DNA of 60,768 nucleotides from an uncultured Flavobacteriaceae bacterium. Lineage in GTDB: Bacteria; Bacteroidota; Bacteroidia; Flavobacteriales; Flavobacteriaceae. The stretch's first letter is position 1. The number at the start of each line of letters is the position of its first letter. This document shows, piece after piece, positions 27,220 through 34,993 of the stretch. The DNA is taken from assembly GCA_938073895.1 (NCBI GenBank), contig CALJFB010000016.1, positions 1 through 60,768 of the forward strand, written 5' to 3'. Under the pieces are notes generated by a model. The model was not told where the DNA came from, did no database searches, and saw only the letters and a list, made by a program, of their open reading frames with translations. The position numbers and the translations under genes were made by a program.

Positions 27220-27300
27220 CTTTTTGTTTGTCATTATTTTTTTTCAAATATATTATATATATATTTCTAAGTTCTTTTCTTCTCTTCTAACTTATTTTAC

Positions 27301-27912
27301 TCATACTAATTCCATTTTTCTCTTAATCTTAGTGATTGTATTCAATGAAACATTACACAACTTTGAAACTTCAACACCCTTCATTCCTTTATTAAGATAT
27401 TCTACTGACTTAGAGTGCTTGGAAAGGAATTTAAGATTTGATTCCTTAGTGTTTTGTTTTCTTCCACTATATTTTTCTGGAAATAATTTCTGAGTAATTA
27501 GAATTCCTTCTTTTTGTCTTCTTTTTATTAATGATTTTTCATAAGCCCCAACAGAACCTAAAATCGAAAGTAAAAGTTTACTGAACATATCTTCTTCCCC
27601 ACTTTCAGTAAAGTTTTGAAAATTAGGATTTCTACAAACTACTCTAATTCCTTTTGAAGTAAAATACTCATATTCCTCTAAAATATTTTTAAGATTTCTG
27701 CCCATTCTATCAATCTGATGAAACTCAATGTGTTTAATAGTTCCATTATCAACTAACTTCTTTATTTTATTCTTAACAATTTCAGGACGATTCCACAATC
27801 CAATATCTCCATCACATTTATCAATAATCACTTTATCGAATCCTCCTACATTTTGGATTTGTCTTAATTCACTTTGGTCATCAGTTGAAACTCTGGAAAT
27901 GAATACTTTCAT
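27301..27912 (-). CDS. Serine recombinase (resolvase/invertase)
   Basis: 203 residues. The N-terminal catalytic domain starts FISRVSTDDQSE with nucleophile Ser9. DRMGRNLKNI supplies the arginine pair and YEKSLIKRRQKEGI the E helix. A C-terminal helix-turn-helix (GVEVSKLCNVSLNTITKIKRK) binds DNA. It has the size of small resolvases and invertases, not of large integrases. It could resolve element dimers, invert a segment, or be a second mobility enzyme. One alanine in 203 residues places it in the backbone. A palindrome over its promoter (27921-27949) suggests autoregulation. Confidence 0.92.
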   Translation of the reverse strand: MKVFISRVSTDDQSELRQIQNVGGFDKVIIDKCDGDIGLWNRPEIVKNKIKKLVDNGTIKHIEFHQIDRMGRNLKNILEEYEYFTSKGIRVVCRNPNFQNFTESGEEDMFSKLLLSILGSVGAYEKSLIKRRQKEGILITQKLFPEKYSGRKQNTKESNLKFLSKHSKSVEYLNKGMKGVEVSKLCNVSLNTITKIKRKMELV

Positions 27913-27920
27913 ATTAGTAA

Positions 27921-27949
27921 TTTAAGGGTTATTGGTTTTATACCCTAAA
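27921..27949 (-). promoter_or_regulatory. Operator-like palindrome upstream of the serine recombinase
   Basis: Imperfect dyad TTTAAGGGTTAT / ATACCCTAAA immediately upstream of the ATG. Resolvases commonly bind such sites to repress themselves or to recombine. Confidence 0.4.
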
Positions 27950-28156
27950 TTTACGAATTAGTAACCACATATCCAACTAAAAAGAAGTTAAATTCACAAA
28001 AAAAGATTAGTAAAATGAAGTATATCCTAAAATTGGGAATTTTAGAGGGAGGTTTCTTGTAAAAGGTTAAAAAACTTTTTCCTTAAATATCAAGTCTCAC
28101 TCATTACTATCGAGGTCAAAATTTTTAACCATAGGAAAATGATATACTAATAAAAA
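27950..28156. other. Gene-free interval in the element
   Basis: About 210 bases, with no convincing ORF on either strand. It separates the recombinase from the terminator of the next minus-strand gene and has no GC dinucleotide at all. Confidence 0.4.
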
Positions 28157-28206
28157 ACCCCCATCAGATTATGAGAATTTTGTAATTGATTCTAACTGAT
28201 GAGGGT
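28157..28206 (-). terminator. Terminator of the 446-residue gene
   Basis: Read on the minus strand: ACCCTCATCAG ... CTGATGGGGGT followed by TTTTTT. The loop is long (28 bases) and partly self-complementary. Confidence 0.6.
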
Positions 28207-28310
28207 AATTTATCTAAATTAATTTTAATGAAAACAGTAACTCAATTAAGGGATGAGTTCAACCTAATTTTCACTTCATACGCATTGGTTTTAATTGTTA
28301 AACATTTTGA

Positions 28311-29651
28311 TTAAACTATTCTTTTTCCGATTACATCTTTTCCGTAGTATTCATTAACTAAAGTTTGTCTTATTCTACCTCCATTTTTGAATTCTATCGT
28401 AGGAAACTTATAATCAGTATTAGATTTGTTTTCTCTCCATACTAATTCATAATCTCCATTTTTACAATCTTTCAAATTATCTCTATATTGATTTAAGTCA
28501 TCTTCATAATTCTCAATTAGTTCTTTTTGAGTATTTCTCATTGATTCAACATTTTTGTAAAATGTAGTGAACGGATTAACAAATTGAAGTTGTTTATCAT
28601 AAAACTCTAATTTTATTTTGAAATATTTTATCCAAGATGAATATTCTTTAATATTTTGAATAGTCACCCCCATTGGGTTATTAGCGAAATATTTGTTTTC
28701 TCCATTTGTATCCTCATAAAGAATACCATATTTAAGAATCTCTTCATCACTAAATGAGTTAAGTAAAGAATTAACGGATTCAAACCCATTCAGAGATTTC
28801 TTTACATCAAGTCTAAATCCATCAGGTATAAATTCATATTCTCTCTGAACATCTTTGAAAGTTTTTGTAAGAATTTTAATTGGTTGAAATTGACACTTTG
28901 CATTTTTTCTAATGAAAAATTCATTTTCACCAATCTCTGAATCTTGTGCTAACCTATCACCCAAATCTTGTTCATTATATTTTGATTTGAACAAAACATC
29001 ATCAAAGTTGAATACGGATGAAACTAAGTTGTAATCTTTTCCATCATACAAAGGATTAATCGAAAATCTTTTCCATATATCTGCTTTATCAGACCAACTC
29101 GGATTTTGATTTTCATTAGATTCTGAAAATTGATTAAATTCATCATTATCCATTAATCTTAGAGAGTTTTGAAATTGATTTTTCGTTTTATCCCAATTAT
29201 ATAATGATTGAAATTCACTAATCCAATCATAGTATTCATCAAACCACTTTTCGTATTTATTTCCAACAACTGAGTATGGGTAAAAAATTGTTTGTCCATA
29301 TGAACCCCAAAAAGTTCTATTTTTATTCTTCTTATCAAAACTTATTGAATCGTAAAACTTTTTTAATTTATCTTTATTAGATAAAAGAAAATCTATTTGT
29401 TGATTGGATAATTTTTGAACTTGTGATTCTAATTCTAACTTATTTTTTTGTTTAGATTTTCCTTGAGTTATCAATCTAATTTCCTTATCAATTTTACCCA
29501 TTGCATCAATCACTTTTTTGTTTGTGAATAACTCATATCGTTTATTGAGTAGAAACTCATTGTTTGTTTTGAAAAACCCCTTTTTATTATAAGGTGGAAT
29601 TGATTTTATATTCTTATTACTTCTTTTTTTATTGTATTTAATTTTATTCAT
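28311..29651 (-). CDS. Unrecognised 446-residue element protein
   Basis: I do not recognise a family. The protein starts with about 25 very basic residues (NKIKYNKKRSNKNIKS). It has a charged coiled-coil-prone stretch (about 45-100), an aromatic middle section (FWGSYGQTIFYPYSVVG, KWFDEYYDWISEF), and a second coiled-coil-like segment near 370-400. There is no signal peptide or membrane helix. Only 5 alanines occur in 446 residues. It is soluble and probably intracellular. Its upstream region contains copy A of the 91-bp repeat, and a terminator follows it. Confidence 0.7.
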   Translation of the reverse strand: MNKIKYNKKRSNKNIKSIPPYNKKGFFKTNNEFLLNKRYELFTNKKVIDAMGKIDKEIRLITQGKSKQKNKLELESQVQKLSNQQIDFLLSNKDKLKKFYDSISFDKKNKNRTFWGSYGQTIFYPYSVVGNKYEKWFDEYYDWISEFQSLYNWDKTKNQFQNSLRLMDNDEFNQFSESNENQNPSWSDKADIWKRFSINPLYDGKDYNLVSSVFNFDDVLFKSKYNEQDLGDRLAQDSEIGENEFFIRKNAKCQFQPIKILTKTFKDVQREYEFIPDGFRLDVKKSLNGFESVNSLLNSFSDEEILKYGILYEDTNGENKYFANNPMGVTIQNIKEYSSWIKYFKIKLEFYDKQLQFVNPFTTFYKNVESMRNTQKELIENYEDDLNQYRDNLKDCKNGDYELVWRENKSNTDYKFPTIEFKNGGRIRQTLVNEYYGKDVIGKRIV

Positions 29652-29673
29652 AATTTTTATTTTGTGAATTCCG

Positions 29674-29826
29674 TTATGGGAATTCGTTGTTTTTAATTTT
29701 TATTTTGTGTTTTGAATTCAGTATGTTTTTCACCTTGTGATTTTCACCGAATTCGAATCGATGGGTATGAGATTGTTGATGGTCTCTCATCGAGTATTCG
29801 AAATATTTTGTTATTGTATTTTTCAT
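29674..29826 (-). CDS. Small ORF after repeat copy A (50 residues)
   Basis: Begins MKNTITKYFEYSMRDHQQSH and ends NNEFP. It starts directly downstream of repeat copy A on the minus strand, at the same relative place where the 142-residue gene starts after copy B. That parallel is the main argument for it. It is rich in His, Lys and Asn and resembles nothing I know. Confidence 0.35.
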   Translation of the reverse strand: MKNTITKYFEYSMRDHQQSHTHRFEFGENHKVKNILNSKHKIKIKNNEFP

Positions 29827-29833
29827 CTTTTTA

Positions 29834-29924
29834 TTATCATTTTAATTATCAATCCTTATTACATTACCTAAACTAATACAGGAAAAAACTGAAATCTATT
29901 TTTTTGTTTTGTGCAGGTAATTTT
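29834..29924 (-). repeat. 91-bp direct repeat, copy A
   Basis: Identical to 30339-30429 at 90 of 91 bases (29882 G against T at 30387). Each copy lies immediately upstream of a minus-strand ORF, so the repeat probably contains a promoter and operator or leader. Confidence 0.85.
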
Positions 29925-29928
29925 AATT

Positions 29929-30357
29929 TTATCCATCTATATATTTGTTATTTGTTAGTTCTCTTAACTCACTTAACCAAAACCTTTGTTCATAATAGTT
30001 ATCGGATTCGTTCATCATCTTTTTACACTTTTTAATACGATTCTTAATTTCTTCTTCTTCCTTATTTTTTTGATATTTTTCAAACACATCATCATAACAA
30101 TCATATGCGTATCCAAAAATTTCATTTCTCAAATCGTTATATTGATTCATATCATAGGAATCTTCTGTATATCCAAGAAACTCACATTTAGTAATTCTAA
30201 TTTGTTCCCAAAATTCATCAGTATTATAAAGTAACACCTCAATAGCATCAGATGGAAACCCCACCATTTCATCACCTCTTTTCATTAAATTCCACACACT
30301 CAATTCAATAATTTCTTTTAATTCTTTTTTCATTTTTGTTATCATTTTAATTATCAA
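29929..30357 (-). CDS. Unrecognised acidic 142-residue protein
   Basis: Starts within repeat copy B. The longest start is at 30357 (MIIKMITKMKKEL); the ATG at 30345 or 30333 may be the real one. The protein has many Asp, Glu and Tyr residues (YDCYDDVFEKYQKNKEEEEI) and is helical, with a C-terminal WLSELRELTNN. No family is recognised. It lies between the two repeat copies and is divergent from the plus-strand 253-residue gene. Confidence 0.6.
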   Translation of the reverse strand: MIIKMITKMKKELKEIIELSVWNLMKRGDEMVGFPSDAIEVLLYNTDEFWEQIRITKCEFLGYTEDSYDMNQYNDLRNEIFGYAYDCYDDVFEKYQKNKEEEEIKNRIKKCKKMMNESDNYYEQRFWLSELRELTNNKYIDG

Positions 30358-30429
30358 TCCTTATTACATTACCTAAACTAATACAGTAAAAAACTGAAAT
30401 CTATTTTTTTGTTTTGTGCAGGTAATTTT
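30339..30429. repeat. 91-bp direct repeat, copy B
   Basis: The partner of 29834-29924. It sits between divergent genes (142-residue on minus, 253-residue on plus), so it could serve both as a shared regulatory region. Confidence 0.85.
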
Positions 30430-30454
30430 GATTATAAATCACTAAATTGCACTT

Positions 30455-31216
30455 ATGAAAGAAGAAGATTGGAAACTTAAGTTTATAGGAGATAATTGGA
30501 AGTTCCTTCCTGAAAAGGAATGGAAAGAGAAAAGAGATTATGATAAACTCCTTTATAATATTCGTAGAAAAAATGGTAAGATTGAAAGATTAAAAAAGGA
30601 GATTAGTGATGAAAAAGTTTTACTGAGAGATTTGAAGAAACTACGAACTAAAGATTTCAAAAGATTAGTTAAACATCATAAAAAGTTTTCCCCTTCGTTC
30701 TCCTACTCATTAAACTTTGGAGGTAAATATGTTGAATATAAGAGTGGAAATTATGCTGAAACAAACGGAAACAACCAATGGGAATTAAATTTGAGAGTTG
30801 GTGGAAAAAGAAAGTATATCTACATAGGAACAATTAGTTTAGTAAGTCTTCATTTGGATTTATTAGAAAACAAAACCTCAGATTATTATCTCACCCCCAA
30901 AGGGAAACGATATTCTAAATCGGAAGAATCAGAGGGATATTATCAAAGAATGAAACCTAATTATGATGAAGAACAAAGAAAAGTGATTAAATCTAAATTA
31001 GAATTCTATCTAAATGAACCGATTAAAAACTTAATGATTGATTTTATAAATAAAGATGGAAACCTCAACTCATTTCACAAGAAAAAAATCAAAGGATTAG
31101 ATATACTTTTTGAACTATTCAAATCAACTTCACACTACACACCTCCTCTTCAACTAAAACCCAAAAAGAAAGGGAAAAGATTAGGGAAATTAATTTTTGG
31201 AAAAGGGAGTTGGTAG
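30455..31216 (+). CDS. Unrecognised basic 253-residue protein
   Basis: Very rich in Lys, with a predicted coiled coil at about 40-65 (RKNGKIERLKKEISDEKVLLRDLKKL). A middle section WELNLRVGGKRKYIYIGTIS resembles the Arm-type segments found in some recombinases and DNA-binding proteins. The tail is basic (LKPKKKGKRLGKLIFGKG). It has a single alanine in 253 residues and the gene contains one GC dinucleotide in 762 bases. It probably binds nucleic acid. It is 42 bases upstream of the methyltransferase gene and likely co-transcribed with it. Confidence 0.65.
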   Translation: MKEEDWKLKFIGDNWKFLPEKEWKEKRDYDKLLYNIRRKNGKIERLKKEISDEKVLLRDLKKLRTKDFKRLVKHHKKFSPSFSYSLNFGGKYVEYKSGNYAETNGNNQWELNLRVGGKRKYIYIGTISLVSLHLDLLENKTSDYYLTPKGKRYSKSEESEGYYQRMKPNYDEEQRKVIKSKLEFYLNEPIKNLMIDFINKDGNLNSFHKKKIKGLDILFELFKSTSHYTPPLQLKPKKKGKRLGKLIFGKGSW

Positions 31217-31258
31217 AAACTTGCAATTCCATTCTCAAATTCCTATTTTGCACGAACT

Positions 31259-32632
31259 ATGATTCTTCAAACTTCAGAAATACATCCTCATCCAAAAAAC
31301 TCAGAGATATATGATTTGAGCAATATTGATGATTTAGTTGAATCCATTAAAGAGGTTGGATTATTACAACCAATAATCATCAACAAACACAATCAAATCC
31401 TAAGTGGTCACCGAAGATTTGAATCCATAAAAAGATTAGGATTGAAAGAAGTTGAGGTTGAGGTTAAAGATGTTAATGAGGAGGAGGTTGATTTATTTTT
31501 AGTTCACTTCAACAAACAAAGAATAAAATCTAATAAAGAGATTTTATCTGAATATGATATTTTAGAAAATCATTTCGATAATAAGCAAGGATTAAGAACT
31601 GATTTAACTTCTGTTCCACGGAACATAAGTTATAGTAAAAGAGGTGAAATATCCTCTCAAATAGGTGTTTCTTCCTCTTCCTTAGGAAAACTATTGTTCA
31701 TTAGAAAACATAACTCAGAACTCATTAAAATGATTGATAATGGGGTTCTAACCATCCGTCAATCCTACTTACAAACCCAAAGAGAAGTAAATGAAAAAGA
31801 AAGTAGGAAAAAAGTTGAAAAATCTGATATTAAAATAAATAAGTGGAGGTTTTATCAAAAATCTTCTCATAAAATGGATGAGCTAAGTGATGGAGAAGTT
31901 CAAACCATATTCACATCACCACCATATTGGAATAAAAGATTATATGTTGATGGAGGAGGTTTGGGAAATGAAAAAACCTCAGAAGAATTTGTAGTTAACC
32001 TTTCAGAACATTTGAAGGATTGTAAAAGAGTATTGAATGATAAGGGAAGTTTCTTTCTGAATTTGGGAGATACATTTCTAAATGGTGATTTACAAAACAT
32101 TCCTCACAGAGTAGTTGATAAATTAAAGAATGGTGGGTGGATTCTAAGAAATTCAATTATATGGATGAAAACAAATCCTAAACCGAGTAGTTCAAAATCT
32201 AACCTCACACCATCTTATGAATTCATTTTTCATTTAGTGAAGAGTAAAGATTATATCTACAATAGAACTCCAACGAAACTTAAATCTGAAGGGAAAATAT
32301 CTCTACCTCCTCGACATCGTAATTCAGATGGGAGTTATTCGAAATCAATCTCACCATATCTTCCTAAATCTGAGGGTAAAAATATGGGGGATTATTGGGA
32401 TGAGGAAGTAGTTAAAACGGCAGTTGCAAACCAAAGTTTAGGAATTGAAGGTGAACACCTCGCACCATTCCCAAAACAAATTATCACACTACCAATTCTT
32501 CAAACATCTGAGATAGGTGATTTGATTCTTGACCCATTTTGTGGAAGTGGAAATGTTGGGAGAGTGTGTGATGTATTAGAAAGAAACTTTGTTGGTTATG
32601 ATTTAAGTAATTACCTACCTACTAAATCCTAA
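31259..32632 (+). CDS. DNA methyltransferase with N-terminal ParB-like domain
   Basis: 457 residues. Residues 1-90 form a ParB/sulfiredoxin-like domain (LLQPIIINKHNQILSGHRR, near 37-55). The C-terminal half is a DNA amino-methyltransferase: catalytic motif TSPPYW (near 218) precedes the SAM-binding DPFCGSGNVG (near 427), the beta-class order. TSPPYW suggests N4-cytosine or N6-adenine methylation. Such fusions are common in phages and integrative elements and protect them from restriction. No cognate restriction enzyme is recognisable nearby. 3 of 457 residues are alanine. It converges on the HEPN-like gene with an 18-base overlap. Confidence 0.88.
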   Translation: MILQTSEIHPHPKNSEIYDLSNIDDLVESIKEVGLLQPIIINKHNQILSGHRRFESIKRLGLKEVEVEVKDVNEEEVDLFLVHFNKQRIKSNKEILSEYDILENHFDNKQGLRTDLTSVPRNISYSKRGEISSQIGVSSSSLGKLLFIRKHNSELIKMIDNGVLTIRQSYLQTQREVNEKESRKKVEKSDIKINKWRFYQKSSHKMDELSDGEVQTIFTSPPYWNKRLYVDGGGLGNEKTSEEFVVNLSEHLKDCKRVLNDKGSFFLNLGDTFLNGDLQNIPHRVVDKLKNGGWILRNSIIWMKTNPKPSSSKSNLTPSYEFIFHLVKSKDYIYNRTPTKLKSEGKISLPPRHRNSDGSYSKSISPYLPKSEGKNMGDYWDEEVVKTAVANQSLGIEGEHLAPFPKQIITLPILQTSEIGDLILDPFCGSGNVGRVCDVLERNFVGYDLSNYLPTKS

Positions 32633-33091
32633 ATCCTCTTTTATTTTTCTACTGATTTCATCAATCTTTCTAAATAAATCCATTGTATTCTCACATAGTT
32701 CAAAGGAGTAATTATCTAAGTTGTGAAAACTCATATGAATTAGTGTGTTACGAGAACCAGAAATCCAAAGTGCTTTATTTTTCTTTTTATTGTTTATGTA
32801 TTTTTTTTGTTGAACGAAATCCAATTTGGTTTTAATATCAACCCCAATTATATCACTTTGAGTTGGTTTTTTTTCCATATCAAAGTTTTTGTCATTTTCA
32901 TACCATTTCAACAACAAATAACAAATATTTAATCTTTCTTCATAAAGGGTTGTTGCTAGAATGAATGATACAATATAGTTTTCCTCTTCTAAACTTTTTT
33001 GGTATTGGTTGATTGCATTTTTATAGTTTTTTCTCAGGGTTTCACCATCTAATTGTGAACGAGTTTCCCAATCTGTGAATCTTATATCCAT
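32615..33091 (-). CDS. HEPN-like protein, possible RNase
   Basis: 158 helical residues. Helix-rich VSFILATTLYEERLNICYLLLKWYE (about 41-65) is followed by SGSRNTLIH near 112-120, which has the Rx4H spacing of HEPN ribonucleases, and then a long C-terminal helix. HEPN proteins are often toxins or effectors in defence systems, but catalytically inert scaffolds also exist. No MNT-type nucleotidyltransferase antitoxin is adjacent. Its 3' end overlaps the methyltransferase gene tail to tail. The structured region 33092-33648 lies upstream. Confidence 0.5.
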   Translation of the reverse strand: MDIRFTDWETRSQLDGETLRKNYKNAINQYQKSLEEENYIVSFILATTLYEERLNICYLLLKWYENDKNFDMEKKPTQSDIIGVDIKTKLDFVQQKKYINNKKKNKALWISGSRNTLIHMSFHNLDNYSFELCENTMDLFRKIDEISRKIKEDLGFSR

Positions 33092-33648
33092 ATTCTTTGT
33101 TTTATGTGGTTGAATTGAAAGATAAAATCGTTTTGGATGTGTTTGTTGATATTAAAAACAAACCCCTTAAAACCTCTCTAAATCGTTCTGAGAATTCAAC
33201 ATAATTGAATGAAAAGTAAAGTTAAGAAAAATAAATTTCAAGTTTTTTGTTGTTTGGTGAAAGTTGATGATACTTATATATAGAAAGTGATGATTACGAA
33301 TGTTGGTTTAAGTAATCGTTTGAACTTTATTAAGGGGTATGGAGGATTGACAACTTTAATCCATATCAGTAATAAAATTAAACCATAGGAAACCGAAATA
33401 ACCTTTCGTTGAGATACGATAAACTTGGAGTTGGCTCCCATCATAAGGGAATGGGATGAGTGAGAATATATTGAATAACCACTATTGTAATACCTCATTG
33501 GAAAGTATTACATAATTGAACTTATCACAAAAGGAATATGAAAATATCCCTATAAGTTGGATTGTATCCCTTTTGGAAAATAATATTAATTATAAGAGTT
33601 AAATAATTATAATAAAAAAGTATAAACCTCTTATTAAAAACAAAACAA
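33092..33648. other. Non-coding, structure-rich interval
   Basis: About 560 bases without a credible gene. It contains hairpins: TGTAATAC / GTATTACA (33486-33512), CCCAT / ATGGG near 33438-33456, and CGAAA / TTTCG near 33393-33410. Minus-strand frames through it have odd compositions and no neighbours in register. It could encode a small RNA, or be a replication or transfer origin, or the leader of the small-gene operon that follows. Confidence 0.4.
33486..33512. repeat. Perfect hairpin TGTAATAC / GTATTACA
   Basis: An 8-base stem with an 11-base loop inside the structured interval, without a T run after it. Confidence 0.5.
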
Positions 33649-33780
33649 ATGAGAAAAGAAACAATTGAATCAATAGATGTAAAACAACTAGCAAATGATG
33701 TTATCAAATATGGAATATTAGAAACAAAAGAATCAAAAGAATTAACCAATTGGATAATGAATAGAAATACATCAAGATGA
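33649..33780 (+). CDS. Small protein, first of an overlapping gene chain (43 residues)
   Basis: MRKETIESIDVKQLANDVIK then YGILETKESKELTNWIMN, a compact helical protein. It overlaps the next gene by ATGA, the signature of translational coupling. Similar small DNA-binding or structural proteins occur in phage early operons, but no family is recognised. Confidence 0.5.
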   Translation: MRKETIESIDVKQLANDVIKYGILETKESKELTNWIMNRNTSR

Positions 33781-33944
33781 AACAAAAACAAATTCCTGAA
33801 GAATATAGAAATCAATTCAAATCCTTTGTGGATTTCAAAGATTTTATGTTGGAAAGAGCAAAAAACCAATTAACAACGGCATTTGATAAAATAGATATAG
33901 ATGAAATTAAGAATCGGAAAGAAAACATTAAAACAAACATCTGA
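33777..33944 (+). CDS. Small protein of the overlapping chain (55 residues)
   Basis: Starts in the ATGA overlap with the preceding gene (MKQKQIPEEYRNQFKSFVDF). It is charged and helical. The following ORF overlaps its last 44 bases in another frame. Unrecognised. Confidence 0.5.
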   Translation: MKQKQIPEEYRNQFKSFVDFKDFMLERAKNQLTTAFDKIDIDEIKNRKENIKTNI

Positions 33945-34044
33945 GGGAGTAACTGCTGATGATATACAATTCGTTGATATAAATACAAAAGAAGTATATG
34001 ATTTTGATGGTTACTTAGAATTATTAAAAAATGAAAACATATGA
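33901..34044 (+). CDS. Small protein of the overlapping chain (47 residues)
   Basis: MKLRIGKKTLKQTSEGVTAD then DIQFVDINTKEVYDFDGYLELL. It looks like a small beta-hairpin domain. It overlaps the preceding ORF by 44 bases and ends in ATGA with the next gene. Unrecognised. Confidence 0.45.
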   Translation: MKLRIGKKTLKQTSEGVTADDIQFVDINTKEVYDFDGYLELLKNENI

Positions 34045-34559
34045 AAGATTTAGATAAAGAATTACAAAACGAAGAAAAGTTTATTCAACCACTTTTGGAG
34101 GTGGTTAGAGATAAAAGAGGATTAAATCACGCTATGAAATTCTCAAAGGAATATATCCTGAATTTCTTAATTGAAAGAGGGGTGTTAAATAATCAGAGAG
34201 ATAAATTAATTCAGGAATTGAGAAATAACACAAACTACGAATCGAGAGAGATTATGGAGTTAGTTAATTCCTATTTCAAATGGAGGGAAACTCTACCTGA
34301 ATTTAATTTACAACAGAACCTTCGAATTGATGAAGCATCGGAAAGATATGGAACTCGATTTGAAAAGGTTGGTAAGAAGATTTTAGGAGTAATCAAAAGA
34401 GATAATCAAAATCTTGTGATTGATATTTCAGGTGTAAATGAAATGGTTTTAGCAGAAGTTAATAATCAAGGAATCAATTGGAGAAACAACGGAATATCTA
34501 CACCTGAAATGAAATGGGTTGTTGAAACTACAAGAAACAAAATGGGAGTATCATTATGA
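34041..34559 (+). CDS. Unrecognised 172-residue protein of the chain
   Basis: A helical protein with a charged N-terminus (KDLDKELQNEEKFIQPLLEVV) and a C-terminal segment ISGVNEMVLAEVNNQGINW. No motif is recognised. It is joined to both neighbours by ATGA overlaps, so it is made together with them. Confidence 0.6.
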   Translation: MKDLDKELQNEEKFIQPLLEVVRDKRGLNHAMKFSKEYILNFLIERGVLNNQRDKLIQELRNNTNYESREIMELVNSYFKWRETLPEFNLQQNLRIDEASERYGTRFEKVGKKILGVIKRDNQNLVIDISGVNEMVLAEVNNQGINWRNNGISTPEMKWVVETTRNKMGVSL

Positions 34560-34993
34560 GAACAAACAAACTACTAATTTCGGAACACTCCTCCCCTTAC
34601 ATCAAACGATTGGTATTGATGAAAAGAGCAGGAATAAAACTAAACGATAAACAAATGAAAAGATTGGGTGAATCAGTTAGTATGGTTGAACCAACAAAGT
34701 ATCATAACAGAATGGGGATACAGAGTTCAATGATGAAACAATTCAAAGATTTGGATGATAATGATGAACTTGACTTATCAGAATTAGATGATGATTTGGA
34801 TGTTTATAAACTACCTGATGAGGATGATGACAAATTACTTGATGATATCCTAAAAGAAATGGGATATTATGATGATGATTATGAGGGGGATACCATAGAT
34901 ATGGATGATTTACCAGATGTAAGTGATGAAGAGATGGAACAAATTATCAAAGATTTAGAATACGCAACTGGTGAAAGAGATAGTTATGATTAA
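34556..34993 (+). CDS. Bipartite protein: basic N-terminus, very acidic C-terminus
   Basis: 145 residues. The first 65 are basic (KRLVLMKRAGIKLNDKQMKRL). The remaining 80 are dominated by Asp and Glu (DDNDELDLSELDDDLDV, DEDDDKLLDDILKEMGYYDD). Such tails occur in DNA-mimic, anti-restriction and histone-like chaperone proteins, but none is identified here. It starts in an ATGA overlap with the preceding gene. Confidence 0.6.
   Translation: MRTNKLLISEHSSPYIKRLVLMKRAGIKLNDKQMKRLGESVSMVEPTKYHNRMGIQSSMMKQFKDLDDNDELDLSELDDDLDVYKLPDEDDDKLLDDILKEMGYYDDDYEGDTIDMDDLPDVSDEEMEQIIKDLEYATGERDSYD

Noticed and set aside
28228-28314. Plus-strand ORF of 28 codons after the terminator hairpin
   Set aside because: Too short, no promoter or homology, and it runs into the 3' end of the opposing gene.
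33274-33498. Minus-strand reading frame of 74 codons
   Set aside because: Odd composition, no neighbour in register and overlap with hairpins; better seen as part of the non-coding block.
33092-33648. Possible retron or group II intron
   Set aside because: No reverse transcriptase is encoded anywhere in the window.
33525-33869. Minus-strand reading frame of 114 codons, Phe-rich
   Set aside because: It is antisense to the start of the overlapping small-gene chain, whose ATGA overlaps are stronger evidence.
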